A stretch of DNA of 45,087 nt from Flavobacteriaceae bacterium (GCA_024643425.1 JAHEMY010000010.1:1-45087); one strand, 5' to 3'; numbered from the stretch's first letter, positions 35,136-44,271 are shown. A program made the numbers and translations. The notes: generated by a model not told the origin, from the letters alone.

Positions 35136-36563
35136 TTAGGCTTGAGAAACTCGCAGGGTATTCACCATTCCTTTATCCACAATTGGCATCGCCGCAAGAT
35201 TTACTAAGAAATCCCCTTTTTCAACAAACCCCTTTTCAAAAGCAATACGATTAACATCTTCTACGGTTTCATCGGTACTTACATATTTGTCGTAATAAAA
35301 TGCTTTCACCCCCCATAATAAATTGAGTCGTGATAAAATTCGCTTATTTGACGTAAATACCAAGATGTGAGAGTGTGGACGCCATGCTGAAATTTGGAAT
35401 GCCGTATATCCACTATTTGTTAAAGTGCAAATTGCTTTGGCTTCTATTTCCCCGGCCATTTTCGCAGCATGATAGCACACAGATTTTGTGATGTAACGGT
35501 TGGTTCGGACATGCGGGGGATGATGAGGCACTTTAATTAGATCGCTATTTTCAACCGTTTTACAGATAATTGCCATTTTTTGAATCACCTCAACAGGATA
35601 TTTTCCAACAGAGGTTTCCCCGGAGAGCATCACCGCATCAGCACCGTCCATTACACTGTTCGCCACATCGTTCACCTCTGCACGAGTTGGGGTTAGTGAA
35701 GTAATCATGGTCTCCATCATTTGGGTAGCAATAATCACGGGAATTCGTGCTTTTTTAGCAATCAGCACTAATTCTTTTTGAATTAAAGGCACATCTGCTG
35801 CCGGCACTTCTACTCCTAAATCACCTCGTGCTACCATCAAGCCATCACAATATGAAACGATACTCTCGATATTTTTAACGGCCTCCGGCTTTTCTATTTT
35901 TGCAATAATGGGGATTTTATATTCTGAATGCGCTTCAATAAGTGCTTGCAATTCTTGCAAATCGGCTGCATGACGCACAAAGGATAATGCAATCCAATCC
36001 ACTTCCAAACTAATCGCAAAAATAGCATCCTCCTTATCTTTTTCGGTGAGTGCCGGTAAGGATATGTTCGTATTTGGAAGGTTCACCCCTTTTTTTGAAC
36101 GCAAAGGTCCTCCTTGAATTACTTTGGTAGAAACCTTATCCTTTCCATTGGTTTTTACCACTTCAAAAATTAGTTTTCCATCGTCCAATAAAATTCGCTC
36201 TCCGGCCTTAACATCTGCAGGAAACTGATCGTAGTTCATAAAGACCCTATTCTTGGTTCCTTCGAACTCTTTTCCTGTACAGAAATCGATAAGGTCTCCG
36301 GGGTTCACTACAACTTCTTCTTTCATCACGCCCACTCTAAGCTTTGGTCCTTGTAGGTCGGCTAAAATGGCTGTGGAGGTTCCCATTTCTTCCGTTAACT
36401 CACGAATCATCTGCACCCGGTCTTTCACGTCCTTATAATCGGCATGAGAAAAATTGATTCGAAACACGTTGGTCCCTTCCTCAATCATGGCTTTCAATAC
36501 TTTTTTATCGCTTGTAGCAGGACCTAAAGTCGCAACTATTTTAGTCTTTTTTTGGATGGGCAT
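35136..36563 (-). CDS. pyk: Pyruvate kinase
   Basis: Converts phosphoenolpyruvate and ADP to pyruvate and ATP in glycolysis. 475 residues. KTKIVATLGPATSDKKVL opens the barrel, INFSHADYKD and ILADLQGPKLRVG follow, the active site is IIAKIEKPEAVKNIE with GLMVARGDLGVE, then IATQMMETM and DGADAVMLSGETSVGKYP. The allosteric C-domain is present; no extra phosphotransfer-like domain. Start overlaps the stop of the preceding gene by 1 nt (TAATG). Confidence 0.97.
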   Translation of the reverse strand: MPIQKKTKIVATLGPATSDKKVLKAMIEEGTNVFRINFSHADYKDVKDRVQMIRELTEEMGTSTAILADLQGPKLRVGVMKEEVVVNPGDLIDFCTGKEFEGTKNRVFMNYDQFPADVKAGERILLDDGKLIFEVVKTNGKDKVSTKVIQGGPLRSKKGVNLPNTNISLPALTEKDKEDAIFAISLEVDWIALSFVRHAADLQELQALIEAHSEYKIPIIAKIEKPEAVKNIESIVSYCDGLMVARGDLGVEVPAADVPLIQKELVLIAKKARIPVIIATQMMETMITSLTPTRAEVNDVANSVMDGADAVMLSGETSVGKYPVEVIQKMAIICKTVENSDLIKVPHHPPHVRTNRYITKSVCYHAAKMAGEIEAKAICTLTNSGYTAFQISAWRPHSHILVFTSNKRILSRLNLLWGVKAFYYDKYVSTDETVEDVNRIAFEKGFVEKGDFLVNLAAMPIVDKGMVNTLRVSQA

Positions 36564-37069
36564 TAGTGAAATATTAAGTTCTTATTCGATTTAATTTTTT
36601 CGGTGTCAACTTCATACGAAGATATGACTTCTTTTATATCATTGAGCTGAGCCAATGTTTTTCGCAATGGAATACGTTCAAAATCGGATTCTATTTTTAA
36701 AAAAAAATCCACTTTTTTTAATTCAGGTAATAAATAGGCCGTGACCATTTTATTAGGTTCCTGATCTTCAAAAAGGCTTCCAGCTGAATTGAGCTGAGCC
36801 ATTTTGGACTTACACTTATTCGCGACCAAGTAGTAGGTGGTATATTGAAATTCGTCATCAAATTTAAAAATGGGAAAAGTAACGTCTAATCCATTCATGC
36901 TGAAATCCAAATCAACGCGTCGTCGCTCTAATTTTAAACCCAAATACTTATTCAACATAAATGCCATTTTGTACGCTTCGGCACTACAGTGAATGGCTAT
37001 CAAAGAAAATTCTTCTTCAAAGTCGTCATCCAACCATAATTTATGTGAGGTCATGGGTGCAATTTTCAT
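36563..37069 (-). CDS. IPExxxVDY family protein
   Basis: 168-residue cytosolic protein of a family known mainly from Bacteroidota. The name motif appears in variant form as LLPELKKVDFFL near residue 118. LWLDDDFEEEFSLIAIHC and YTTYYLVANK are the other conserved parts. Function unknown. It is translationally coupled to pyk by a 1-nt overlap and follows rnc after 91 nt, a gene order typical of Flavobacteriaceae. Confidence 0.85.
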   Translation of the reverse strand: MKIAPMTSHKLWLDDDFEEEFSLIAIHCSAEAYKMAFMLNKYLGLKLERRRVDLDFSMNGLDVTFPIFKFDDEFQYTTYYLVANKCKSKMAQLNSAGSLFEDQEPNKMVTAYLLPELKKVDFFLKIESDFERIPLRKTLAQLNDIKEVISSYEVDTEKIKSNKNLIFH

Positions 37070-37160
37070 TAAAAATAATAATTGTTTTGCTCACCCCGCA
37101 ATTCCCTTTCGTAAATTTAGTCGAAAGTGCTCCGAAATCGTTTTTGGTGCTGTAGGGGTT

Positions 37161-37904
37161 TTAGTGGCTATTTAGCTGCATGGATTTCTGCAACTTGTAG
37201 AATGCGCGTTTCGCAGCGCGCTCTTCGGCTTTCTTTTTGGAGGTGCCTCGAGCTTTGGCAACTGTATCTTGTTCAAGCTGTAGCTTTACCGCAAAATGTT
37301 TCAAAGGATCGTTTCCGGTGTCCTCATAGACATTAAATTTGAAACTCTTTTTGTTTTTCTGACACCATTCGATAAAAAGGCTTTTATAGCTAATAACCTT
37401 CCCTTCCAATTTCTGTATATCGACATAAGGTTTTATCACTCGACGTTGAATGAATTTTTCAACCGACCGAAACCCTTTGTCGAGATAAATTGCCCCGATT
37501 AGCGCTTCAAACACATTCCCGTGAATATTTTCCCCAAATTGTTGCGTCGGAACGGTTGTTCTAACAAGTTGAATTAAATTAAGGTCTCTTCCCAGTTCAT
37601 TAAGGTGTTCACGGCTCACAACTTTAGACCGCATCTTTGTAAGGTAGCCTTCATTTCCTCCCGGCACCTTTTTAAACAAATGCGCCGCGATTACCGAACC
37701 CAGCATCGCATCTCCCAGAAATTCCATACGCTCGTAATTTTGAGGCTGACCATCGTTATTGGTGGTATTCATCGATCGATGCGTAAAGGCTTCCTTATAA
37801 TACCCCAAGTTATTGGGCTTGAAACCAATTATTTTTTTTACAGCATGATAGAAATCTTCATCCTTTTCGTTACGAGAGGAAAATATGTTCTTAAGGGAAG
37901 CCAT
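37161..37904 (-). CDS. rnc: Ribonuclease III
   Basis: Double-stranded RNA endonuclease for rRNA and mRNA maturation. 247 residues: RNase III domain with YERMEFLGDAMLGSVIAAHLF, the metal-binding signature, and VFEALIGAIYLDKGF; then a dsRNA-binding domain ending KARGTSKKKAEERAAKRAFYKL. Follows fabF after 6 nt. Confidence 0.96.
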   Translation of the reverse strand: MASLKNIFSSRNEKDEDFYHAVKKIIGFKPNNLGYYKEAFTHRSMNTTNNDGQPQNYERMEFLGDAMLGSVIAAHLFKKVPGGNEGYLTKMRSKVVSREHLNELGRDLNLIQLVRTTVPTQQFGENIHGNVFEALIGAIYLDKGFRSVEKFIQRRVIKPYVDIQKLEGKVISYKSLFIEWCQKNKKSFKFNVYEDTGNDPLKHFAVKLQLEQDTVAKARGTSKKKAEERAAKRAFYKLQKSMQLNSH

Positions 37905-37910
37905 AGAAAA

Positions 37911-39164
37911 TTACTCGGCGAACTTCTTGAAAAGAATGCAAGCATTGTGCCCACCAAAGCCAAAGGTGTTGCTCATGGCAACATTGATTTCCTTCTCCTG
38001 TGCCTTATTCAGTGTAAGGTTCAAGGAAGGATCTATATTCTCATCCACCGTGGTATGATTAATCGTAGGTGGTACTAAACTGTACTTCATCGCTAAAATA
38101 GAAGCAATGGCTTCAATAGCTCCGGCAGCACCTAATAAGTGCCCGGTCATTGATTTTGTAGAATTGATATTGATGTCGTGGGCATGCTCCCCAAACACCT
38201 TACTGATAGCCTTTAATTCGGCCACATCTCCTAGCGGAGTGGAAGTACCGTGGGTGTTGATCGCATCCACTTCATCAGGGCTCATTCCAGCATCCTTCAA
38301 GCAGTTAATCATCACACGCTCTACACCAATTCCATCCGGATGAGGCGCCGTCATGTGATACGCATCACTAGACATTCCGCCACCGGCAACTTCGGCATAA
38401 ATTTTTGCGCCACGCTTTTTAGCATGTTCGTACTCTTCCAAAATAAGGGCCCCGCCACCTTCTCCTAACACAAACCCATCTCGGGTCGCGTCAAAAGGCC
38501 TGGAAGCTGTTTCCGGACTCTCATTTAATGTGGAAAGCGCGTGCATGGCATTAAATCCACCCATTCCCGCTTGCGTTACTGCCGCTTCACTTCCACCGGT
38601 TACAATAATATCACAAAGCCCTAAACGTATATAGTTAAAGGCATCGATAATCGCATTTGCCGAGGAAGCACAGGCAGAAACCGTGGTGTAGTTGGGTCCC
38701 ATAAAACCATGCTTGATTGAAATATTACCCGGGGCAATATCTGCAATCATCTTTGGAATGAAAAAGGGGTTGAAACGAGGTGTTCCATCCCCTTTTGCAT
38801 AATTTAATACTTCATCTTGAAAGGTTTCCAAGCCACCGATTCCCGCACCCCAAATAACCCCAACTCGAAATTTATCAACTTCGTCTAAGTTTATATTGGC
38901 GTCTAAAATTGCTTCATCGGAAGCAACTAACGCATATTGGGCAAAACGGTCTAGTTTACGGGCTTCTTTCCGATCAAAATGATCCAAAGGATCGTAGTTC
39001 TTAACTTCACAAGCGAATTTTGTTTTGAACTTTTCAGTATCAAAATAGGTAATAGGGGCACAACCGCTCTTTCCATTTTTCAATCCATCCCAATATTCTG
39101 AGATATTATTTCCAATGGGAGATAGTACACCAAGACCTGTAACAACAACTCGCTTTAATTCCAT
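37911..39164 (-). CDS. fabF: 3-oxoacyl-[acyl-carrier-protein] synthase II
   Basis: Condensing enzyme elongating fatty acids with malonyl-ACP. 417 residues. Catalytic cysteine in VSACASSANAI (C165), histidines in NTHGTSTPLGD and TGHLLGAAGA, and the ending SNTFGFGGHNACILF. Sits 13 nt after acpP and before rnc, the classical acpP-fabF-rnc operon. Confidence 0.97.
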   Translation of the reverse strand: MELKRVVVTGLGVLSPIGNNISEYWDGLKNGKSGCAPITYFDTEKFKTKFACEVKNYDPLDHFDRKEARKLDRFAQYALVASDEAILDANINLDEVDKFRVGVIWGAGIGGLETFQDEVLNYAKGDGTPRFNPFFIPKMIADIAPGNISIKHGFMGPNYTTVSACASSANAIIDAFNYIRLGLCDIIVTGGSEAAVTQAGMGGFNAMHALSTLNESPETASRPFDATRDGFVLGEGGGALILEEYEHAKKRGAKIYAEVAGGGMSSDAYHMTAPHPDGIGVERVMINCLKDAGMSPDEVDAINTHGTSTPLGDVAELKAISKVFGEHAHDININSTKSMTGHLLGAAGAIEAIASILAMKYSLVPPTINHTTVDENIDPSLNLTLNKAQEKEINVAMSNTFGFGGHNACILFKKFAE

Positions 39165-39177
39165 GTAGGAAGTAGTT

Positions 39178-39411
39178 TTATTTTGCTTTTTCGATGTAGG
39201 AAATTGCTTGACCTACAGTCGCGATGTTTTCAGCTTGATCGTCCGGAATTTGAATATCAAATTCTTTTTCAAATTCCATAATAAGCTCTACCGTATCCAA
39301 TGAATCGGCCCCAAGGTCGTTAGTGAAGCTAGCTTCGTTCACAACTTCGTTTTCGTCAACACCTAATTTGTCTACGATAATCGCTTTAACTCTTGATGCA
39401 ATGTCTGACAT
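39178..39411 (-). CDS. acpP: Acyl carrier protein
   Basis: 77-residue carrier for fatty-acid chains, phosphopantetheinylated on the serine of [12 protein letters not shown] (S37). Acidic throughout, of normal length. First gene of the acpP-fabF-rnc-IPExxxVDY-pyk run, divergent from purN across ~260 bp. Confidence 0.97.
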   Translation of the reverse strand: MSDIASRVKAIIVDKLGVDENEVVNEASFTNDLGADSLDTVELIMEFEKEFDIQIPDDQAENIATVGQAISYIEKAK

Positions 39412-39443
39412 AATTCTTAATTTTTAGATTTAATTACAAGTGG

Positions 39444-39451
39444 CAAAAATA
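39444..39451 (-). promoter_or_regulatory. -7 promoter element of the acpP operon
   Basis: The minus strand reads TATTTTTG, perfect TAnnTTTG, about 33 nt before the acpP ATG. No clear -33. Confidence 0.55.
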
Positions 39452-39597
39452 AAATATTTTAATTTAAAACACCATTTTACCTTTAAAATGTGAAACGTAG
39501 GTTAAATTTAGTTAATGGTCTGAATTTGATACAATGGGACATTTATTTTCTGAAAATAATTAAAATGCTCAAATTGAGATACCCAATTTAAACAAAT

Positions 39598-39631
39598 TTG
39601 GCAGAAGTATTCGTCTATTATTTTACTTTTG
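39598..39631 (+). promoter_or_regulatory. -33/-7 promoter of purN
   Basis: TTG at 39598-39600, a 23-nt spacer (upper end of the usual range) and TACTTTTG at 39624-39631, about 40 nt before the purN ATG. Confidence 0.6.
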
Positions 39632-39670
39632 TGTAAAATTAAAAATCTCCCCTTTAACTTCAGTGCTTTT

Positions 39671-40246
39671 ATGAAGAAACGCATCGCAATATTTGCCTCC
39701 GGAAGTGGCACAAATACCGAAAAAATAATCCAACATTTTGCCAACAGCTCTTTGGCAGAGGTTGTTTTGGTCCTTTCCAATAAAGCCGATGCTTTTGTAC
39801 TAAAACGCGCCGATAAATACAACATCCCAAACACCTCCTTCACACGCGAACAACTAAATTCGGAGGAAGGTGTGATAAAGGCGTTAAAGGAAAAAGCTCC
39901 TGATCTTATCGTGCTCGCCGGTTTTTTATGGAAGTTTCCCGAACATATTTTAGATGAATTTCCAAACCAAGTAATCAATATTCATCCTGCCTTACTTCCG
40001 AAATACGGCGGAAAAGGAATGTATGGCATGCATGTTCATGAGGCGGTGGTTGAAAATCACGAAAAAGAAACCGGAATTACCATTCATTACGTCAATGAAG
40101 AATACGACGATGGCGCCATTATATTCCAGGCTACCACAGCGGTAAACAAAAGTGACACCCCCGAAGATGTTGCAGTGAAAGTGCATCAATTGGAATACCA
40201 ACACTTCCCCATCGTGATTGAAAAACTCCTTGAAAATCCTAACTAA
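39671..40246 (+). CDS. purN: Phosphoribosylglycinamide formyltransferase
   Basis: Transfers a formyl group from 10-formyl-tetrahydrofolate to GAR in purine synthesis. 191 residues from ATG 39671; the upstream in-frame extension overlaps the promoter. IAIFASGSGTNTEKII binds phosphate, NIHPALLPKYGGKGMYG carries the catalytic Asn/His, and TIHYVNEEYDDGAIIFQ has the catalytic aspartate. Followed 3 nt later by rnhA. Confidence 0.96.
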   Translation: MKKRIAIFASGSGTNTEKIIQHFANSSLAEVVLVLSNKADAFVLKRADKYNIPNTSFTREQLNSEEGVIKALKEKAPDLIVLAGFLWKFPEHILDEFPNQVINIHPALLPKYGGKGMYGMHVHEAVVENHEKETGITIHYVNEEYDDGAIIFQATTAVNKSDTPEDVAVKVHQLEYQHFPIVIEKLLENPN

Positions 40247-40249
40247 TCG

Positions 40250-40888
40250 GTGTCCAAAAAACAAAAATACTATGTAGTTTGGTTTGGAAATCCTCCGGGG
40301 ATTTTTGATAGTTGGAAGGAATGCCAGCTTTCTATAAAAGGCGTAAAAGGCGCTCAATATAAATCGTTCGAAACCTTTGCCGAAGCAAAAACTGCCTACA
40401 ACAAAGAGTATTCCGATTATAAAGGGATTGGCGGGAAAAAGAAAAAAATACTTTCTTCAGAAGAATTAAAAAAAATTGGGGAACCCAACCTCTATTCTAT
40501 CGCGGTAGATGCAGCTTCCAGCGGAAATCCGGGGATCATGGAATATAGAGGTGTCGATACACAGACCAAAAAACAATTGTTCCATCAAGGTCCTTTTCAA
40601 CAAGGAACGAATAATGTAGGAGAGTTTTTAGCCTTGGTCCATGGAATTGCCTTTCTAAAACAAAAAGGAAGCGACCGGATTATTTATAGCGATAGTCGAA
40701 TCGCGATGGGCTGGGTAAAAAGAAAGAAGTGTAATACAAAATTGAAAAGAACAACCCGGAATACAACCCTGTTTGAATTGATTGAACGGGCAGAAACGTG
40801 GCTTCGAAATAATAAATACGACACCAAAATAGTGAAGTGGGAAACCAAAGCCTGGGGAGAAATTCCGGCCGACTTTGGCCGAAAATGA
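40250..40888 (+). CDS. rnhA: Ribonuclease HI with viroplasmin-like N-terminal domain
   Basis: 212 residues from GTG 40250. Residues ~5-50 are a viroplasmin-type RNA-DNA hybrid-binding domain (YYVVWFGNPPGIFDSW, FETFAEAKTAY). The catalytic domain from ~80 has IAVDAASSGNPG (first Asp), NNVGEFLALVHG (Glu) and IIYSDSRIAMGWV (second Asp). Cleaves RNA in RNA-DNA hybrids. Co-transcribed with purN (3-nt gap). Confidence 0.92.
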   Translation: MSKKQKYYVVWFGNPPGIFDSWKECQLSIKGVKGAQYKSFETFAEAKTAYNKEYSDYKGIGGKKKKILSSEELKKIGEPNLYSIAVDAASSGNPGIMEYRGVDTQTKKQLFHQGPFQQGTNNVGEFLALVHGIAFLKQKGSDRIIYSDSRIAMGWVKRKKCNTKLKRTTRNTTLFELIERAETWLRNNKYDTKIVKWETKAWGEIPADFGRK

Positions 40889-40926
40889 AGCGCCATTTCA
40901 CATTAGTATTTCTCTATGTAAACGTG

Positions 40927-40934
40927 TATCTTTG
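40927..40934 (+). promoter_or_regulatory. -7 promoter element of the PfkB kinase gene
   Basis: TATCTTTG, perfect TAnnTTTG, ends 24 nt before the ATG at 40959. It argues against the longer reading starting at 40875. Confidence 0.6.
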
Positions 40935-40958
40935 CAAGCTCAATTTAAGCCGCTTTCT

Positions 40959-41882
40959 ATGAGCAAACTAGTAATTGTTGGAACCGTCGCCTTTGACGCA
41001 ATTGAAACCCCTTTTGGCCAAACAGATAAAATTTTAGGAGGGGCAGCAACCTATATTGGTTTGGCTGCTTCCCAATATCAAGTGGACAGTGCCATCGTCT
41101 CGGTGGTTGGCGGAGATTTTCCAAAACAAGATCTTGAAATGTTACGCAATAAAGGCATTGATATTTCAGGCCTTGAAATTATTGAAAGCGGGAAAACCTT
41201 CTTTTGGAGCGGAAAGTATCATTACGATATGAATTCGCGCGATACCCTTGCTACTGAATTGAATGTTTTGGCCGATTTCAAACCGGTGGTTCCTAAATCT
41301 TACAAAGATGCCGAGGTGGTTATGTTAGGAAATTTGCATCCTATCGTCCAATTGAGCGTGATCGAGCAAATGAACGGTCCCAAGATGGTGCTTTTAGACA
41401 CCATGAATTTTTGGATGGACAATGCTTGGGACGACTTAATGAAGGTGATTAAGAAAGTGAATGTCTTAGTTATTAACGATGAAGAGGCGCGTCAGCTTAC
41501 AGGAGAATACTCGTTGGTAATGGCCGCCTTAAAAATCATGGAAATGGGACCTACGAATGTGGTGATAAAAAAAGGAGAACACGGTGCTTTGTTGTTTGAT
41601 CAAAATGATGTGTTCTTTGCTCCTGCCCTTCCATTGAAAGCAGTATTTGACCCAACCGGCGCAGGAGACACTTTTGCCGGAGGATTTGCAGGCTTTTTAG
41701 CCAAGAATGGAGATTTCTCCTTCGACAATATGAAAAATGCAATTATCAATGGTTCGGCCATGGCTTCCTTCTGTGTAGAGAAATTTGGAACGGAAGGATT
41801 GATGGATTTGTCTATGAATGATTTGAATGATCGCTTATTAAAATTTAAAAATCTAACACAATTCGACATCGAATTGAATTAG
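40959..41882 (+). CDS. PfkB family carbohydrate/nucleoside kinase
   Basis: 307 residues from ATG 40959. Ribokinase fold: GTVAFDAIETPFG at the start, GGAATYIGLAASQY, and the anion-hole/catalytic FDPTGAGDTFAGGFAGFL near residue 230. The base aspartate is intact. The substrate could be ribose, adenosine or another sugar; its position before a PurF-type gene makes a nucleoside or ribose-phosphate link plausible but unproven. Closed by a strong terminator. Confidence 0.92.
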   Translation: MSKLVIVGTVAFDAIETPFGQTDKILGGAATYIGLAASQYQVDSAIVSVVGGDFPKQDLEMLRNKGIDISGLEIIESGKTFFWSGKYHYDMNSRDTLATELNVLADFKPVVPKSYKDAEVVMLGNLHPIVQLSVIEQMNGPKMVLLDTMNFWMDNAWDDLMKVIKKVNVLVINDEEARQLTGEYSLVMAALKIMEMGPTNVVIKKGEHGALLFDQNDVFFAPALPLKAVFDPTGAGDTFAGGFAGFLAKNGDFSFDNMKNAIINGSAMASFCVEKFGTEGLMDLSMNDLNDRLLKFKNLTQFDIELN

Positions 41883-41886
41883 TCAT

Positions 41887-41913
41887 ACGCCTTACTTATA
41901 TGAGGCGTTTTTT
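41887..41913 (+). terminator. Intrinsic terminator after the PfkB kinase
   Basis: ACGCCT and AGGCGT pair around a 10-nt loop, followed by six T. It separates the kinase from the purF-type gene, so the latter needs its own promoter. Confidence 0.8.
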
Positions 41914-41937
41914 ATTAAAACTATTTTTTCTGAACCT

Positions 41938-43842
41938 ATGAGTGACGAATTAAAACATGAATGTGGTATAGCGCTGGTCCGACTGCTTAAACCCTTGGAA
42001 TACTACAAGGAAAAATACGGGACTGCTTTTTATGGGATCAATAAAATGTATCTCATGATGGAAAAACAGCACAACCGAGGACAAGACGGAGCCGGATTTG
42101 CCGGTATTAAAATGGACATGTCCCCCGGAGAACGCTATATAAGTCGGATTCGATCGAACGCCGCACAACCCATTCAGGACATTTTCTCTCAAATCAATGA
42201 ACGCATCAATCTGGAAATAAAGAATAATCCGGAAATTAAAGAGGATATCGCACTTCAGAAAAAGATGATTCCCTACTTAAGCGAATTGTATCTAGGACAT
42301 GTTCGTTATGGAACTTTTGGAGGCAACAGCATCGAATCGGTTCACCCATTTCTTCGACAAAACAATTGGATGCACCGAAATTTGATCATTGCCGGGAACT
42401 TCAACATGACCAATACTAATGAACTTTTCCAAAATCTTATCAAACTGGGAATGCACCCAAAAGATAAAGCCGACACCATTACAGTGATGGAAAAAATTGG
42501 ACATTTCTTGGATGATGCCGTGCGCAAATTGTATAAAAAAGCGAAAGCTAACGGCATGAACAAACGAGAAGCTTCTCCTTACATTGCCGAACACCTCAAC
42601 ATTAGCAAAATACTTAAAAAGGCCTCTAAAGATTGGGATGGCGGTTATGCCATGGCTGGGTTATTGGGACATGGTGATGCCTTTGTACTGCGCGATCCTG
42701 CTGGAATACGCCCTGCCTATTATTATCAAGATGACGAAGTGGTTGTCGTGGCTTCAGAGCGCCCTGTAATTCAGACTGTTTTTGATGTTCCTTTTGAATC
42801 TGTTCACGAACTCGATCCCGGTCATGCGCTTGTGATTAAGAAAGACGGTAACGTGGATCTTTCACAAATTCTTGACCCTTTAGAACGCAAATCATGTTCC
42901 TTCGAACGCATCTACTTTTCACGAGGGAGCGATGCCGAAATTTACCAGGAGCGAAAAGAATTAGGGCGATTGGTGATGCCAAAAGTGTTGAAGAGCATTA
43001 ACTATGACACCCAAAAAACTGTTTTTTCATTCATCCCGAATACTGCTGAAACTTCTTTCTATGGAATGATGGAAGCGGCTCAAGATGAATTGAATAAACA
43101 AAAGAACGAAGCCATTTTAGAAGAAAAGCAATCCCTTACTCCGGAGCGCTTACAAGAAATACAATCGTTTAAAATACGTACCGATAAGCTCGCTATCAAG
43201 GACGTAAAATTACGAACGTTCATCACCGAGGACAGCAGCCGAGACGATCTGGTTGCGCACGTTTACGATGTGACTTATGGCATTGTTAAACCGGACGATA
43301 ATTTGGTGATTATCGACGATAGCATTGTGCGTGGAACGACCTTGAAGAAAAGTATTTTAAAAATGTTGGATCGTTTGCATCCAAAGCAAATCATTGTAGT
43401 TTCCTCCGCTCCCCAAATTCGGTATCCCGATTGTTACGGAATTGACATGGCCCGTTTGGAGCATTTGGTTGCTTTTAATGCGGCATTAGAACTTCATAAG
43501 GAACAAGGCACCTACGATATTGTTAAGACTATTTACGATAAATGTAAGATCGAATTATCGAAAACCGATCCATCGTCTGAAGTTGTGAATCACGTAAAAG
43601 AGCTATATGCTCCTTTTTCTGATGAGCAAATATCCGATAAGATTGCAGAAATTATTTCAGATGAAACTATTGGCGCGAAGGTAAAAGTAATCTTTCAATC
43701 GGTAGACGATTTGCACAAGGCCTGTCCTAAGAATCTGGGTGACTGGTATTTCACGGGAGATTATCCAACCGAGGGAGGTAAAAAAGTAGTGAACAGAGCC
43801 TTTGTTAATTTCTACGAAGGGAATCCGGAGCGTGCCTACTAA
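41938..43842 (+). CDS. purF: Amidophosphoribosyltransferase-like protein, long form
   Basis: 634 residues, about 130 longer than classical PurF (~500). N-terminal glutaminase (Ntn) domain with nucleophile C9 in KHECGIALV, which would need removal of a short propeptide; MMEKQHNRGQDGAGFAGI and HVRYGTFGG are family motifs. C-terminal phosphoribosyltransferase domain with the PRPP loop LVIIDDSIVRGTTLKKS and VSSAPQIRYPDCYGIDM. Extra segments lie between (~residues 195-215 and 365-420). It catalyses or derives from the first committed step of purine synthesis. Bacteroidota often also carry a shorter canonical PurF, so this may be a paralog with a distinct role. Confidence 0.88.
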   Translation: MSDELKHECGIALVRLLKPLEYYKEKYGTAFYGINKMYLMMEKQHNRGQDGAGFAGIKMDMSPGERYISRIRSNAAQPIQDIFSQINERINLEIKNNPEIKEDIALQKKMIPYLSELYLGHVRYGTFGGNSIESVHPFLRQNNWMHRNLIIAGNFNMTNTNELFQNLIKLGMHPKDKADTITVMEKIGHFLDDAVRKLYKKAKANGMNKREASPYIAEHLNISKILKKASKDWDGGYAMAGLLGHGDAFVLRDPAGIRPAYYYQDDEVVVVASERPVIQTVFDVPFESVHELDPGHALVIKKDGNVDLSQILDPLERKSCSFERIYFSRGSDAEIYQERKELGRLVMPKVLKSINYDTQKTVFSFIPNTAETSFYGMMEAAQDELNKQKNEAILEEKQSLTPERLQEIQSFKIRTDKLAIKDVKLRTFITEDSSRDDLVAHVYDVTYGIVKPDDNLVIIDDSIVRGTTLKKSILKMLDRLHPKQIIVVSSAPQIRYPDCYGIDMARLEHLVAFNAALELHKEQGTYDIVKTIYDKCKIELSKTDPSSEVVNHVKELYAPFSDEQISDKIAEIISDETIGAKVKVIFQSVDDLHKACPKNLGDWYFTGDYPTEGGKKVVNRAFVNFYEGNPERAY

Positions 43843-43851
43843 ATGCAATTC

Positions 43852-43875
43852 CTAGTAGAAAACTAGACTTTTTTT
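43852..43875 (+). terminator. Terminator after the purF-type gene
   Basis: CTAGT and ACTAG pair around AGAAA and are followed by AC and seven T, 10 nt past the stop codon. Short stem but good U tract. Confidence 0.55.
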
Positions 43876-43948
43876 GCACTTCATCGAATATACGAAACCG
43901 TTTATCCAAAAGTAGGAAAAGTCTGTAGTTTCTATGTATTTTTTGCTT

Positions 43949-43956
43949 TACATTTG
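43949..43956 (+). promoter_or_regulatory. -7 promoter element of leader unit A
   Basis: TACATTTG, perfect TAnnTTTG. Five nucleotides later the conserved block begins (TACCAT), exactly where transcription should start. No -33 TTG at standard spacing. Confidence 0.55.
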
Positions 43957-43961
43957 TATCA

Positions 43962-44047
43962 TACCATAGCATAAGTAGGTTAAGTTCATGGTAAGATTTG
44001 GGGCAAAAAAGGTAAACGAAAGTTTACCTTTTTTATTTGGCCCAAAT
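43962..44047 (+). ncRNA. Candidate small RNA, unit A
   Basis: Begins TACCATAGCATAAGTAGG; TACCAT (43962-43967) pairs with ATGGTA (43988-43993) around a 20-nt loop. It ends in a long hairpin: ATTTGGG (43996-44002) with CCCAAAT (44041-44047), A6 with T6, and GGTAAAC (44011-44017) with GTTTACC (44022-44028) around GAAA. The inner part is a terminator-like hairpin with a T run. Predicted transcript ~75-86 nt. No reading frame of note. It is 86-90% identical to unit C by eye, with paired changes in the hairpin. Confidence 0.55.
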
Positions 44048-44051
44048 TCGG

Positions 44052-44271
44052 GGTGGCGAGCTTCAAAGCGAGCCGTTTTACTCTTCCCTATAACGCCCCT
44101 TTGCCTTTTTTTTCTGTGTAAAAATAGAGGTGTCTGGCTTTAAAAACTCTCGTATTATAACTTTCCATATCGATCTTTACGTTTTTTTGAGTTGCTAGCC
44201 GCTGCCGCGGGTATCTCCATCAAATGTCCTCAGGACATTTGATTTTGCTTCCCAAAATTTTATTTCGATAA
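44052..44271 (+). repeat. ~220-nt repeat unit U1
   Basis: Begins GGTGGCGAGCTTCAAAGCGA and ends TTTTATTTCGATAA. Within it: a hairpin with tandem G-A mismatches (GGC-GA-GCT and AGC-GA-GCC), a GAG...CTC pair near 44127-44150, a T-rich run, then the GC palindrome and 25-nt inverted repeat. U2 follows head to tail with no gap. Confidence 0.7.
44194..44243 (-). repeat. REP-like palindrome plus inverted repeat, copy 1
   Basis: Plus strand GCTAGCCGCTGCCGCGGG then TATCTCC. On the minus strand this is GGAG followed by an imperfect hairpin (TA-C-CCGC, loop GGCA, GCGG-C-TA). Next to it, ATCAAATGTCC and GGACATTTGAT form a perfect 11-bp stem around TCA (44219-44243). Confidence 0.6.

Noticed and set aside
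37605-38078. 157-codon plus-strand frame across rnc and fabF
   Set aside because: Antisense shadow of two well-supported genes; composition shows no domain.
39508-39978. 156-codon minus-strand frame across purN
   Set aside because: Antisense to PurN catalytic motifs, and it crosses the purN promoter.
40875-40958. N-terminal extension of the PfkB kinase
   Set aside because: It crosses a perfect TAnnTTTG element and overlaps rnhA; the conserved kinase fold starts at MSKLVIVGTVAFD.
43962-44047. Riboswitch in front of a gene
   Set aside because: No protein gene follows the hairpin in either copy, so a small RNA or repeat element is the better reading.
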